Shown here: positions 1 through 6,204 of the stretch, one piece after another | Layout of the letters: the number at the start of each line of letters is the position of its first letter | Numbering within the stretch: position 1 is the first letter of the stretch | Source: Prevotellaceae bacterium | Lineage (GTDB): Bacteria > Bacteroidota > Bacteroidia > Bacteroidales > UBA932 | Assembly (NCBI GenBank): GCA_031290755.1 | Contig: JAITMY010000142.1 | Location: 1-7,682 of the forward strand | Reading direction: 5' to 3' | DNA length: 7,682 nucleotides | The notes under the pieces: generated by a model | Told to the model about the DNA's origin: nothing | The model's input: only the letters and a program-made list of their open reading frames with translations | Database searches by the model: none | Made by a program: the position numbers and the translations under genes

Positions 1-758
1 TTGGCAAAGTAGATGCCGTAGAGCGTGCTGCTTTTGTGATACACCTCGCTCTCCGGCGAGTTGACGTACTTGGCCACGCTCTTGTCCATGCGCAGCGTGC
101 GGCCACCGAAGCCTATCACGCGGCCGCTGACGGAGTGGATGGGGAACATCACGCGGCCAAAGAAGCGGTCGGTCAGCTCGCCGCTGTCGCGCTCTACAGA
201 CAGCCCTGTTTTCGCCAGCAGCTCCTTCTTATAGCCGTCGCGCAGGGCGGTGCCGGAGAAGGCGGCGCGGCTGTCGAGGGAGTAGCCCAGCTGGAACTTT
301 TCGATGGTTTGCTTGGTGAAGCCCCGCTCGGCGAAGTAGGCCAGCCCAATGTTTTTGCCGTCCACGTGCTCGTGCAGCGTTTTGGCAAAGTAGCCTTGGG
401 CGTAGGCCAGCGTAATCATCATGCCTTCGCGGTCGGTGCTGCGCTGCTGCTCTTCGGGGGTCAGCTCGTGCTCCTTTATTTCGATGCCGTACTTTTTGCC
501 CACCACCTTCAGCGCCTCGGCGTAGCTCAGGTGCTCGTGCTCCATCACAAAGATGACAGCGTTGCCGCCCTTGCCGCAGCCGAAGCACTTGAACAGCCCC
601 CGCGCCGGCGACACCGAGAACGAGGGCGTTTTTTCGTGGTGGAAGGGGCAGCAGGCGGTGTAGCTGGCGCCATGTTTTTTGAGCGTGATGTAGTCGCCCA
701 CGACGTCTTCGATGCGGGCAACCTCAAAAATGCGGTCGATGGTAGCTTGGTCAATCAT
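1..758 (-). CDS. dnaG: DNA primase DnaG, N-terminal part (C-terminus beyond the left edge)
   Basis: DnaG makes the short RNA primers for lagging-strand and restart synthesis, working with the replicative helicase. The minus-strand frame opens at ATG 758-756 and stays open to the edge, giving 252 codons of a protein usually around 600-700 aa. The N-terminal CHC2 zinc ribbon is complete: CPFH at residues 37-40 and CFGC at 58-61 supply ligands C37, H40, C58 and C61. The start of the catalytic core follows, with the conserved GRVMFPI (201-207) and GRVIGFGGR (212-220) stretch and KYVNSPES (230-237), all typical of bacterial DnaG. The Toprim and helicase-binding domains lie outside the window. The start is supported by the family N-terminus (MIDQATIDRIFEVARIEDVV, like other DnaG proteins). 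No Shine-Dalgarno is visible. It lies 21 nt after recQ in the same frame, so translation probably depends on the recQ transcript. Identification is secure; only the 3' part is unseen. Confidence 0.97.
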   Translation of the reverse strand, partial: MIDQATIDRIFEVARIEDVVGDYITLKKHGASYTACCPFHHEKTPSFSVSPARGLFKCFGCGKGGNAVIFVMEHEHLSYAEALKVVGKKYGIEIKEHELTPEEQQRSTDREGMMITLAYAQGYFAKTLHEHVDGKNIGLAYFAERGFTKQTIEKFQLGYSLDSRAAFSGTALRDGYKKELLAKTGLSVERDSGELTDRFFGRVMFPIHSVSGRVIGFGGRTLRMDKSVAKYVNSPESEVYHKSSTLYGIYFA

Positions 759-779
759 GCGCGGGTAGCTTGGGCGGCG

Positions 780-2981
780 TTAGTTGCCGTTCTCCGATAG
801 GAACTTGATGCGTGCCAAGCGCACCTCTGTCTCTGTGTAGCTGCTGCCCAGCGCCGCCAGCGCCTCCTGCACGGAGTCGCTCTGCGCTTCGGTGGCAAAG
901 TATTCGAGCATGTCGGCCAGCTTGTCCTCCTCCACCTGCCGCTCGATGTAGTAGTCGATGTTGAGCTTGGTGCCGGAGCTTACGATGGCCTCTATCTCAA
1001 GCAGCACGTCGTCAAGCCGCAGCTTCTTGGCAGAGGCGATGTCCTCCATGTCAATCTTGCGGTCGATGCTGTGGATGATGAACACCTTGTTGGCCGACTT
1101 GTGGGGCGCGGACTTCACCACCATGTCCTGCGAGCGCTCAATCCCCCGCTCCTTCACGTACTTGGCCACCAGCTCTACAAAGGGCTTGCCGAACTTTTGC
1201 GCCTTGCCCGCTCCCACGCCGTGGCAGCTTTGCAGCTCCTCAATGGTGGTGGGGTAGAGGATGGCCATGTCCTGTAGCGAGGTGTCCTGAAACATCACGA
1301 ATGGCTTCAGCTTGCAGCGGCGCGATTCGCTCACCAGCACGTTTTTGAGCATGGTGAACAGCTCCCTGTCGTAGCCCCCCGAGTGCCATTTGCCGCCGCC
1401 GCCGCTTATCTCGTCATCGCCAGTGCAGTGCGAAAAGTCGCGGCTGGAGGCCAGCGAAATGGAGTGCGGCTGCGCCAAAAACGCCCGCCCTTTTTCGGTG
1501 AGCTGGAGCTGTCCATACGGCTCCACGTCCTTTTTCGCCAGCTTGTGCAGCAGGCTCTGCTTGACCACGGAGCTCCAAAAGCGCTTGTCCTTGTCCTGCC
1601 CCTGCCCGAAAACGTCCAGCTCGTGGTGGTTGCTCGCTCGGACGTGCACGGTTGCCTCGCCGCGAATGATGCTGACCACGTGGTCATCCCGCACGCTTTC
1701 GCGCACCGCGCAAACGGTGCTCAGCAGCAACCGCACGTACTCCTGCCCCTCAACTGCCGAGCTGGGGTTCGTGCAGTTGTCGCAGTTGTCGCACTTCTCC
1801 TCGTTGTAGTCCTCGCCGAAGTAGCTCAGCAGCAGCTTGCGGCGGCACAGGGTGGACTCGGCGTAGGCCGACACCTCGGCCAGCAGCTGCCGGCTGATTT
1901 CCTGCTCGGTTGCCGAGGCCTTGGTGCACGTGAGCTTCTCCAGCCGGTGCATGTCCTTGGGGCTGTAGAAGGCTATGCAGCGCCCCTCGTGGCCGTCGCG
2001 GCCAGCGCGGCCTGTTTCCTGATAGTAGCCTTCGAGGCTCTTGGGCATGTCGTAGTGGATAACGAAGCGCACGTCGGGCTTGTCAATGCCCATGCCGAAG
2101 GCGATGGTGGCCACCATAACGTCCGCCTCCTCCATCAGGAACTTGTCCTGATTGGTTGAGCGCGTGGCGGGGGAAAGCCCCGCGTGGTACGGCAGCGACC
2201 GAACGCCGTTGAGGCACAGCAGCTCGGAGAGCGACTCTACCTCCTTCCGCGTCAGGCAGTACACGATGCCGCTCTGCCCCTCGCGCTGCTTGGCGTAGCG
2301 GACAATTTCCTTCGCTGCGTCCACTTTAGGGCGCACCTCGTAGAAGAGGTTCGGGCGGTTGAACGACGAGCGGAACACCGCAGCGTGGAGCATGTCGAGG
2401 TTGCGCTGGATGTCGTGCTGAACCTTGGGCGTGGCCGTGGCCGTGAGCGCAATGATGGGGGCGCTGCCCAGCAGGTTCACCGAGGAGCGGATTTTGCGGT
2501 ACTCAGGGCGGAAGTCGTGCCCCCACTCCGAGATGCAGTGCGCCTCGTCGATGGCGTAGAACGAAATCTTCACCTTGCGCAGGAAGGCGAGGTTATCCTC
2601 GTTGGCAAGCGCTTCGGGCGCCACGTACAGCATCTTGGTCTTGCCTTGCAGCACGTTGTCCTTCACCTGCTGCGCCTCGGCGCGGTTGAGCGTCGAGTTC
2701 AGAAAGCTGGCAATCCCCTCCTCGAGCACGAAGCTGCACATGTGGTCCACCTGATTCTTCATCAGCGCAATGAGCGGCGACACCACGATGGCCGTCCCCT
2801 CCGAAATGAGCGCCGGAAGCTGGTAGCAAAGCGACTTGCCGCTGCCCGTGGGCATCAGCACAAACGTGTCCTTGCCGTACAGCAAGCTGCGAATAATGGC
2901 TTTTTGATTACCTATAAAGGTGTCAAATCCAAAGAATTTCTTTAGACAGGATCGAAGGTATGTGTCGTCCGTGTTGTCCAT
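780..2981 (-). CDS. recQ: ATP-dependent DNA helicase RecQ
   Basis: This is a 3'-5' superfamily 2 DNA helicase that unwinds recombination and stalled-fork intermediates. The 733 aa show the full RecQ order. An N-terminal motif 0 region (FFGFDTFIGNQ, 16-26) precedes Walker A (PTGSGKS, 44-50), DEAH (145-148), motif III (TATAT, 180-184), motif V (about 287-309) and motif VI (QETGRAGRDG, 321-330). The RecQ zinc-binding cysteines are C379, C397, C400 and C403. A winged-helix (RQC) region covers about 412-515, with an HRDC-like domain at about 537-612 containing the helix-hairpin-like CHGVGAGKAQKFG. A helical tail of about 100 residues (630-733) makes it longer than the roughly 610 aa E. coli protein; such extended forms are common in Bacteroidota. 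The ATG at 2981 gives the expected N-terminus. The start has no Shine-Dalgarno. It leads the minus-strand unit recQ-dnaG and diverges from ugd. No catalytic residue appears missing. Confidence 0.97.
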   Translation of the reverse strand: MDNTDDTYLRSCLKKFFGFDTFIGNQKAIIRSLLYGKDTFVLMPTGSGKSLCYQLPALISEGTAIVVSPLIALMKNQVDHMCSFVLEEGIASFLNSTLNRAEAQQVKDNVLQGKTKMLYVAPEALANEDNLAFLRKVKISFYAIDEAHCISEWGHDFRPEYRKIRSSVNLLGSAPIIALTATATPKVQHDIQRNLDMLHAAVFRSSFNRPNLFYEVRPKVDAAKEIVRYAKQREGQSGIVYCLTRKEVESLSELLCLNGVRSLPYHAGLSPATRSTNQDKFLMEEADVMVATIAFGMGIDKPDVRFVIHYDMPKSLEGYYQETGRAGRDGHEGRCIAFYSPKDMHRLEKLTCTKASATEQEISRQLLAEVSAYAESTLCRRKLLLSYFGEDYNEEKCDNCDNCTNPSSAVEGQEYVRLLLSTVCAVRESVRDDHVVSIIRGEATVHVRASNHHELDVFGQGQDKDKRFWSSVVKQSLLHKLAKKDVEPYGQLQLTEKGRAFLAQPHSISLASSRDFSHCTGDDEISGGGGKWHSGGYDRELFTMLKNVLVSESRRCKLKPFVMFQDTSLQDMAILYPTTIEELQSCHGVGAGKAQKFGKPFVELVAKYVKERGIERSQDMVVKSAPHKSANKVFIIHSIDRKIDMEDIASAKKLRLDDVLLEIEAIVSSGTKLNIDYYIERQVEEDKLADMLEYFATEAQSDSVQEALAALGSSYTETEVRLARIKFLSENGN

Positions 2982-3039
2982 GAGTTGGTAAAGCCTATTG
3001 AAAAACGGTTATATGTGTGTTTTTCCCAGTACATCAGTA

Positions 3040-3047
3040 CAAAGATA
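3040..3047 (-). promoter_or_regulatory. Putative -7 element of the recQ-dnaG promoter
   Basis: Read on the minus strand this is TATCTTTG, a perfect match to the Bacteroidota -7 consensus TAnnTTTG, about 58 nt upstream of the recQ ATG. The nearest -33-like TTTG (minus strand, 3075-3078) is 27 nt away, longer than the usual spacing of about 19-21 nt, so only half of the promoter is well supported. The surrounding AT-rich DNA and the absence of any other match facing recQ favour it. Confidence 0.45.
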
Positions 3048-3096
3048 AAAAAATCTTTTATTATACCTCCCCTCCAAAGAATTTTAACATGTCTTT

Positions 3097-3127
3097 TTTG
3101 TTTTATTGCCGCAATACCTTACCTTTG
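3097..3127 (+). promoter_or_regulatory. Bacteroidota-type promoter for ugd-uxs
   Basis: TTTG at 3097-3100, a 19-nt spacer and TACCTTTG at 3120-3127 match the Bacteroidota primary sigma-factor promoter (-33 TTTG, -7 TAnnTTTG) exactly in both boxes and in spacing. Transcription would begin a few bases after 3130, leaving a leader of roughly 45-50 nt before the ugd ATG at 3182. The leader is A/T-rich with no Shine-Dalgarno, as is usual in this phylum. I see no clear attenuator or riboswitch in the leader. Confidence 0.7.
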
Positions 3128-3181
3128 TGCCGCACTCCAAAGTTAAATATAGGTGCGGAAAAATTTTAAAGCCTACTTTGT

Positions 3182-4507
3182 ATGAAAATATCCATTGTTG
3201 GGACGGGCTACGTGGGGCTGGTTACAGGCGCCTGCTTTGCCGAAACGGGCGTTGACGTAACCTGCGTTGACGTGAACCGGAAGAAAATAGAGGCGCTGCA
3301 AGGTGGCCAGATACCCATCTGGGAGCCGGGGCTGGATGATGTGGTGCGGCGCAACGCTGCGCAGCGTCGCCTGCGCTTCACCACTTCGCTGGCCGAGAGC
3401 CTGCGCGGGGCCGATGCGGTGTTCATTGCCGTGGGCACGCCCACGGGCGAGGACGGCAGCGCCGACCTCGCCGCCGTGCTGGGCGTGGCTAAGGAGGTGG
3501 GGCAGCACCTCGACCACTACGCGGTGGTGGTTACCAAGAGCACCGTCCCCGTGGGCACCGCCGCCCGGGTGCGGGTCGCGGTGCAGGCCGAGCTCGACCG
3601 CCGCGCCGTGGCCGAAACCTTCGACGTGGCCTCCAACCCGGAGTTCCTCAAGGAGGGCACCGCCGTGGACGACTTCCTGAAGCCCGACCGCATTGTGGTG
3701 GGCACCGACTCTCCCACGGCCAAGGCCGTGATGGAGCGCCTCTACAAGCCGTTCCTGCTCAACGGGCACCCTATTATCTTCATGGACATCGCCTCGGCGG
3801 AGCTCACCAAGTACGCCGCCAACGCCATGCTGGCCACCAAAATCAGCTTCATGAACGACATCGCCAACCTCTGCGAGCTGGTGGGCGCCGACACCGCGCT
3901 GGTGCGCAGCGGCATTGGCAGCGACCCCCGCATCGGTAGCAAGTTCCTCTACCCGGGCGTGGGCTACGGCGGTAGCTGCTTCCCCAAGGACGTGAAGGCC
4001 ATCATCCGCACCGCCACCGACTACGGCCACTCGCTCGACATCCTGAAGGCTGTGGAGGCCGTGAACGAGCGCCAAAAGGATTTGCTGTTCAACAAGCTGC
4101 GCCGGCACTTCGGCGGCAACCTCAAGGGGAAAAACATCGCCCTGTGGGGGCTGTCGTTCAAGCCCAACACCGACGACATGCGCGAGGCGCCCTCGCTCAC
4201 CACCATCCGCCGCCTGCTGGAGCACGGCGCCACCGTTACGGCCTACGACCCCGTGGCCATGCCCGAGGCGCAGCAGCGCTACCTCGGCGCCACCATTGCC
4301 TACGCGCAGTCCGCCTACGAGGCGCTACGCGGCGCCGACGCGCTGGCGCTGCTCACCGAGTGGCCAGAGTTCCGCACCATCGACTACGCGCAGGCCCGGG
4401 CGCTGCTGCGGCAGCCCGTAGTCTTCGACGGGCGCAACATCTACGAGCCGGCGGAAATGAAGGAGCACGGATTTACCTACTACGGCGTGGGGCGGCGGCA
4501 GGCCTGA
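3182..4507 (+). CDS. ugd: UDP-glucose 6-dehydrogenase
   Basis: A cytoplasmic enzyme that oxidises UDP-glucose twice with NAD+ to UDP-glucuronate, the precursor for acidic surface glycans and for UDP-pentoses. The 441 aa are full length for the UDP-glucose/GDP-mannose dehydrogenase family. The N-terminal Rossmann domain has GTGYVG at 7-12 followed by an acidic residue at D30. The central domain carries NPEFLKEG (152-159) and ELTKYAANA (207-215), which supply the catalytic acid/base and Lys/Asn residues. The active-site nucleophile is C266 in GYGGSCFPKD (261-270). The C-terminal UDP-binding domain follows, with GLSFKPNTDDMREAPS (323-338) and FDGRN (415-419). The ATG at 3182 starts directly with the first strand of the Rossmann fold. 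It is the first gene after a strong promoter, and 47 nt separate it from uxs, which uses its product. A GDP-mannose dehydrogenase is less likely given the downstream decarboxylase. Confidence 0.96.
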   Translation: MKISIVGTGYVGLVTGACFAETGVDVTCVDVNRKKIEALQGGQIPIWEPGLDDVVRRNAAQRRLRFTTSLAESLRGADAVFIAVGTPTGEDGSADLAAVLGVAKEVGQHLDHYAVVVTKSTVPVGTAARVRVAVQAELDRRAVAETFDVASNPEFLKEGTAVDDFLKPDRIVVGTDSPTAKAVMERLYKPFLLNGHPIIFMDIASAELTKYAANAMLATKISFMNDIANLCELVGADTALVRSGIGSDPRIGSKFLYPGVGYGGSCFPKDVKAIIRTATDYGHSLDILKAVEAVNERQKDLLFNKLRRHFGGNLKGKNIALWGLSFKPNTDDMREAPSLTTIRRLLEHGATVTAYDPVAMPEAQQRYLGATIAYAQSAYEALRGADALALLTEWPEFRTIDYAQARALLRQPVVFDGRNIYEPAEMKEHGFTYYGVGRRQA

Positions 4508-4554
4508 CCCCCGCGCCCCGCAAACGCTACGCAACCCCTAACCCCCACATCTCC

Positions 4555-5526
4555 ATGAAGCGTATTCTCATCACCGGCGGCGCCGGATTTATCGGATCGC
4601 ACCTCTGCGAGTGCCTGCTGCGCGAGGGCAACGAGGTCATCTGCCTCGATAACTACTTCACCGGCAGCAAGGCCAACGTTGCCCACCTGCTCGGCCACCC
4701 CTACTTCGAGGCCGTGCGCGGCGACGTTACCACCCCCTTCTACGCCGAGGTGGACGAAATCTACAACCTCGCCTGCCCCGCCTCGCCCGTGCACTACCAG
4801 CACAACCCCATCAAAACCATCAAAACCTCGGTGGTGGGCGCCATCAACGCGCTCGGCCTCGCCAAGCGCCTGAAGGCAAAAATCCTACAGGCGAGCACCA
4901 GCGAGGTGTACGGCGACCCCTTTGTGCACCCGCAGCCCGAAGAGTACTGGGGAAACGTCAACCCCATCGGCATCCGCTCGTGCTACGACGAGGGCAAGCG
5001 CTGCGCCGAAACCCTCTTCATGGACTACCACCGACAGAACGGCGTGCGCATAAAGCTTGTCCGCATCTTCAACACCTACGGCCCCCGCATGAACCCCAAC
5101 GATGGCCGCGTGGTGAGCAACTTCATTGTGCAGGCGCTGCGCGGCGAAGACATCACCATCTACGGCGACGGTACCCAAACCCGCAGCTTCCAGTACGTGG
5201 ATGACCTTGTAGAGGGCCTCATCCGCATGATGCGCACCGGCGATAGCGTGACAGGCCCCGTCAACATTGGCAACCCCGGCGAGTTCACCATGCTTGAGCT
5301 TGCCCAAAAGGTCATCGCCCAAACAGGCTCCGCGAGCCGCATCGCCTTCCGCCCCCTCCCCGCCGACGACCCGCGGCAGCGCCGCCCCTGCATCGACAAG
5401 GCGCAAAGCCTCCTCGACGGCTGGCAGCCCGCCGTGCAGCTCGACGAGGGGCTGGGAAAAACCATCGCCTACTTCTCTGAGAAGCTGAAAAATGGAGCCG
5501 AAGCAGTGCCCAATGTATCGGCATAG
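4555..5526 (+). CDS. uxs: UDP-glucuronate decarboxylase (UDP-xylose synthase), extended SDR family
   Basis: Converts UDP-glucuronate to UDP-xylose with tightly bound NAD+, through oxidation at C4, decarboxylation and re-reduction. The 323-aa protein has the NAD-binding motif GGAGFIG (8-14), DNYFTG (32-37), the UXS-type ACPASPVHYQ (73-82) and TSEVYGDP (115-122). It also has YWGNVNP (131-137) and the catalytic pair Y144/K148 in SCYDEGKR (142-149). The RRP at 276-278 contains the arginine corresponding to the one needed for decarboxylation in the ArnA/UXS group. These motifs separate it from dTDP-glucose dehydratases and UDP-glucose epimerases. I chose the ATG at 4555 because it begins MKRILITGGAGFIG. 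The same frame is open upstream to 4144, but that stretch overlaps ugd and encodes low-complexity Arg/Ala sequence. It sits 47 nt after ugd, so the two genes form a UDP-glucose to UDP-xylose cassette. The last 12 or so residues are variable. Confidence 0.95.
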   Translation: MKRILITGGAGFIGSHLCECLLREGNEVICLDNYFTGSKANVAHLLGHPYFEAVRGDVTTPFYAEVDEIYNLACPASPVHYQHNPIKTIKTSVVGAINALGLAKRLKAKILQASTSEVYGDPFVHPQPEEYWGNVNPIGIRSCYDEGKRCAETLFMDYHRQNGVRIKLVRIFNTYGPRMNPNDGRVVSNFIVQALRGEDITIYGDGTQTRSFQYVDDLVEGLIRMMRTGDSVTGPVNIGNPGEFTMLELAQKVIAQTGSASRIAFRPLPADDPRQRRPCIDKAQSLLDGWQPAVQLDEGLGKTIAYFSEKLKNGAEAVPNVSA

Positions 5527-5535
5527 CGGCGTTTT

Positions 5536-5564
5536 TTTGTGAGAGGGAATATTTAGTATCTTTG
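5536..5564 (+). promoter_or_regulatory. Putative promoter of the brnTA-like module
   Basis: TATCTTTG at 5557-5564 is a perfect Bacteroidota -7 box (TAnnTTTG). An upstream TTTG at 5536-5539 could serve as -33, with a 17-nt spacer that is slightly shorter than typical. Transcription would start near 5570, about 30 nt before the toxin ATG. The pair would then be transcribed independently of uxs, as expected for an autoregulated toxin-antitoxin unit. Confidence 0.5.
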
Positions 5565-5581
5565 CGAGCGTTAATAGTCAA

Positions 5582-5591
5582 TGTATTTACA
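5582..5591. repeat. Short inverted repeat, possible antitoxin operator
   Basis: TGTA-TT-TACA is a perfect 4+4 inverted repeat lying between the predicted transcription start and the toxin ATG. BrnTA-type complexes repress their own promoter, so a small palindrome here is a candidate operator. It is short enough to be chance in AT-rich DNA. Confidence 0.25.
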
Positions 5592-5599
5592 GTAGCTAT

Positions 5600-5887
5600 A
5601 TGAGCAATGAAATGGTGCTTGAATGGGACGAAGAAAAACGCCAGCGCAATATCGTAGAGCACGGTATTGATTTCGTAGAAGCGGTGGAAGTTTTGTTTGA
5701 TACTAACGTGTCAATCGTGCCGGATGGCCGCAAGGATTACGGTGAAAAACGATTCAATGCTTATGGTTTATCAAACGGTCGTCGCTTGCGTATGTGCTTC
5801 ACAATGCGCGGCGATGCCGTCCGCGTGATTACGATGTTCAAGGTGCATAATAAAGAATGGGAGAAATACTATGAAAAAAATAATTAG
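5600..5887 (+). CDS. BrnT-family (DUF497) type II toxin, predicted ribonuclease
   Basis: The 95-aa product matches the small BrnT/DUF497 family, whose characterised Brucella member is a ribonuclease toxin of the RelE-like fold. Visible family pattern: EWDEEKRQRNIVEHGIDFVEA (start near residue 8) carries the conserved W-D-x-x-K...N...H-G-I-x-F-x-E-A signature. It is followed by GRR...CFTMRG and VRVITMFKV, the last beta-strands in which most members read RIIS-x-R-x-A. Here F-K-V replaces the usual R-K-A type ending, so the terminal basic residue is altered. M1 (5600) and M5 (5612) are both possible starts; M1 gives the usual length. No Shine-Dalgarno precedes it. Its 3' end overlaps the partner gene by 17 nt, which implies coupled translation. 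Base composition is clearly more AT-rich than in uxs or the downstream lipoprotein gene, consistent with acquisition. The family call is firm; activity is inferred. Confidence 0.85.
   Translation: MSNEMVLEWDEEKRQRNIVEHGIDFVEAVEVLFDTNVSIVPDGRKDYGEKRFNAYGLSNGRRLRMCFTMRGDAVRVITMFKVHNKEWEKYYEKNN
5859..5863 (+). promoter_or_regulatory. Shine-Dalgarno-like GGGAG before the antitoxin gene
   Basis: GGGAG lies 7 nt before the ATG at 5871, inside the toxin coding sequence. It is the only good Shine-Dalgarno match among the gene starts in this window, the others being A/T-rich or pyrimidine-rich. It supports 5871 over the second in-frame ATG at 5889, and it may help the antitoxin to be translated more strongly than the toxin. 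Confidence 0.4.
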
Positions 5888-6149
5888 AATGACCGCGCAG
5901 TTTGCGCACGACTATGTGAAGCAAAATAACGCCCAGCTACAGGCGATGTATGACAGCGCACCGGAATTTGACGACGGATTTGCCGATACGGATTCAAATC
6001 CTGCCGCACGCGGCTTTGCTGCATTCAGGGAATACATGAACCAAAACGGTCGCCCAAAGGTTGCGGATAGGAAAGAAATCGTGCCGTTCCGGTTACCCCC
6101 AGCTCGGCGGAATGTTCCAATAGCTGCGGAGCTAAGCGGTATTTTATAA
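5871..6149 (+). CDS. BrnA-like antitoxin with atypical or shortened C-terminus
   Basis: The 92-aa product is placed as the BrnA-type antitoxin by position (17-nt overlap with the BrnT-like toxin) and by its pattern. It has a charged N-terminal region and then GRPK (60-63) leading into KEIVPFRLPP (68-77). In BrnA proteins GRPK-type sequence precedes a ribbon-helix-helix domain whose first strand has the form V-x-x-R-L. Family members normally continue with two helices, often including a G-x-G-W-Q-T-R segment, over roughly 35-40 further residues. Here only 15 residues follow RLPP (ARRNVPIAAELSGIL), with no recognisable helices of that kind. The domain therefore seems cut short, either as a real variant or as decay. 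A one-base change in either direction at the C5 run (6096-6100) does not restore the domain in the other frames. The start at 5871 is favoured by the GGGAG upstream. Composition is AT-richer than the flanks. Confidence 0.7.
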   Translation: MKKIIRMTAQFAHDYVKQNNAQLQAMYDSAPEFDDGFADTDSNPAARGFAAFREYMNQNGRPKVADRKEIVPFRLPPARRNVPIAAELSGIL

Positions 6150-6172
6150 TGACGCTACCGGCAAGTTTTTTT
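6137..6172 (+). terminator. Weak possible terminator after the toxin-antitoxin pair
   Basis: CGGTA (6137-6141) can pair with TACCG (6156-6160), and a run of seven T follows at 6166-6172. The stem is only 5 bp, the loop is 14 nt, 5 nt separate stem and T-run, and the 5' arm overlaps the antitoxin stop region. I give it as a possibility only. I see no TAnnTTTG box between it and the next gene. Confidence 0.2.
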
Positions 6173-6204
6173 AAGCAAAACAATAAATTAATAACACCCT
6201 TATC

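Noticed and set aside
36..2945. Several open frames of 250-260 codons on the plus strand opposite dnaG and recQ
   Set aside because: They mirror the third-position GC of the real minus-strand genes and contain no recognisable domain.
3174..3180. TACTTTG directly before the ugd ATG as a second -7 box
   Set aside because: It is one base short of TAnnTTTG and would start transcription inside the coding sequence. The complete promoter at 3097-3127 explains expression better.
3173..4225. Long open frame of 350 codons on the strand opposite ugd
   Set aside because: It is antisense to a clear enzyme gene. The composition (His, Val, Gly, Ala, Arg) is that expected from the reverse complement of GC-rich codons, and no family pattern is seen.
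4144..4554. In-frame upstream extension of uxs that would make a 460-aa protein
   Set aside because: It overlaps the well-supported end of ugd in another frame and encodes Arg/Ala-rich low-complexity sequence. The Rossmann start at 4555 is the normal N-terminus.
4885..5406. 173-codon open frame opposite uxs
   Set aside because: It is an antisense shadow of the decarboxylase gene with no motif and no plausible start context.
5497..5538. Possible terminator after uxs (GCCGA with TCGGC, then seven T)
   Set aside because: The stem is only 5 bp with a 16-nt loop and 9 nt before the T-run, so it is not convincing. The T-run is better explained as part of the AT-rich promoter region.
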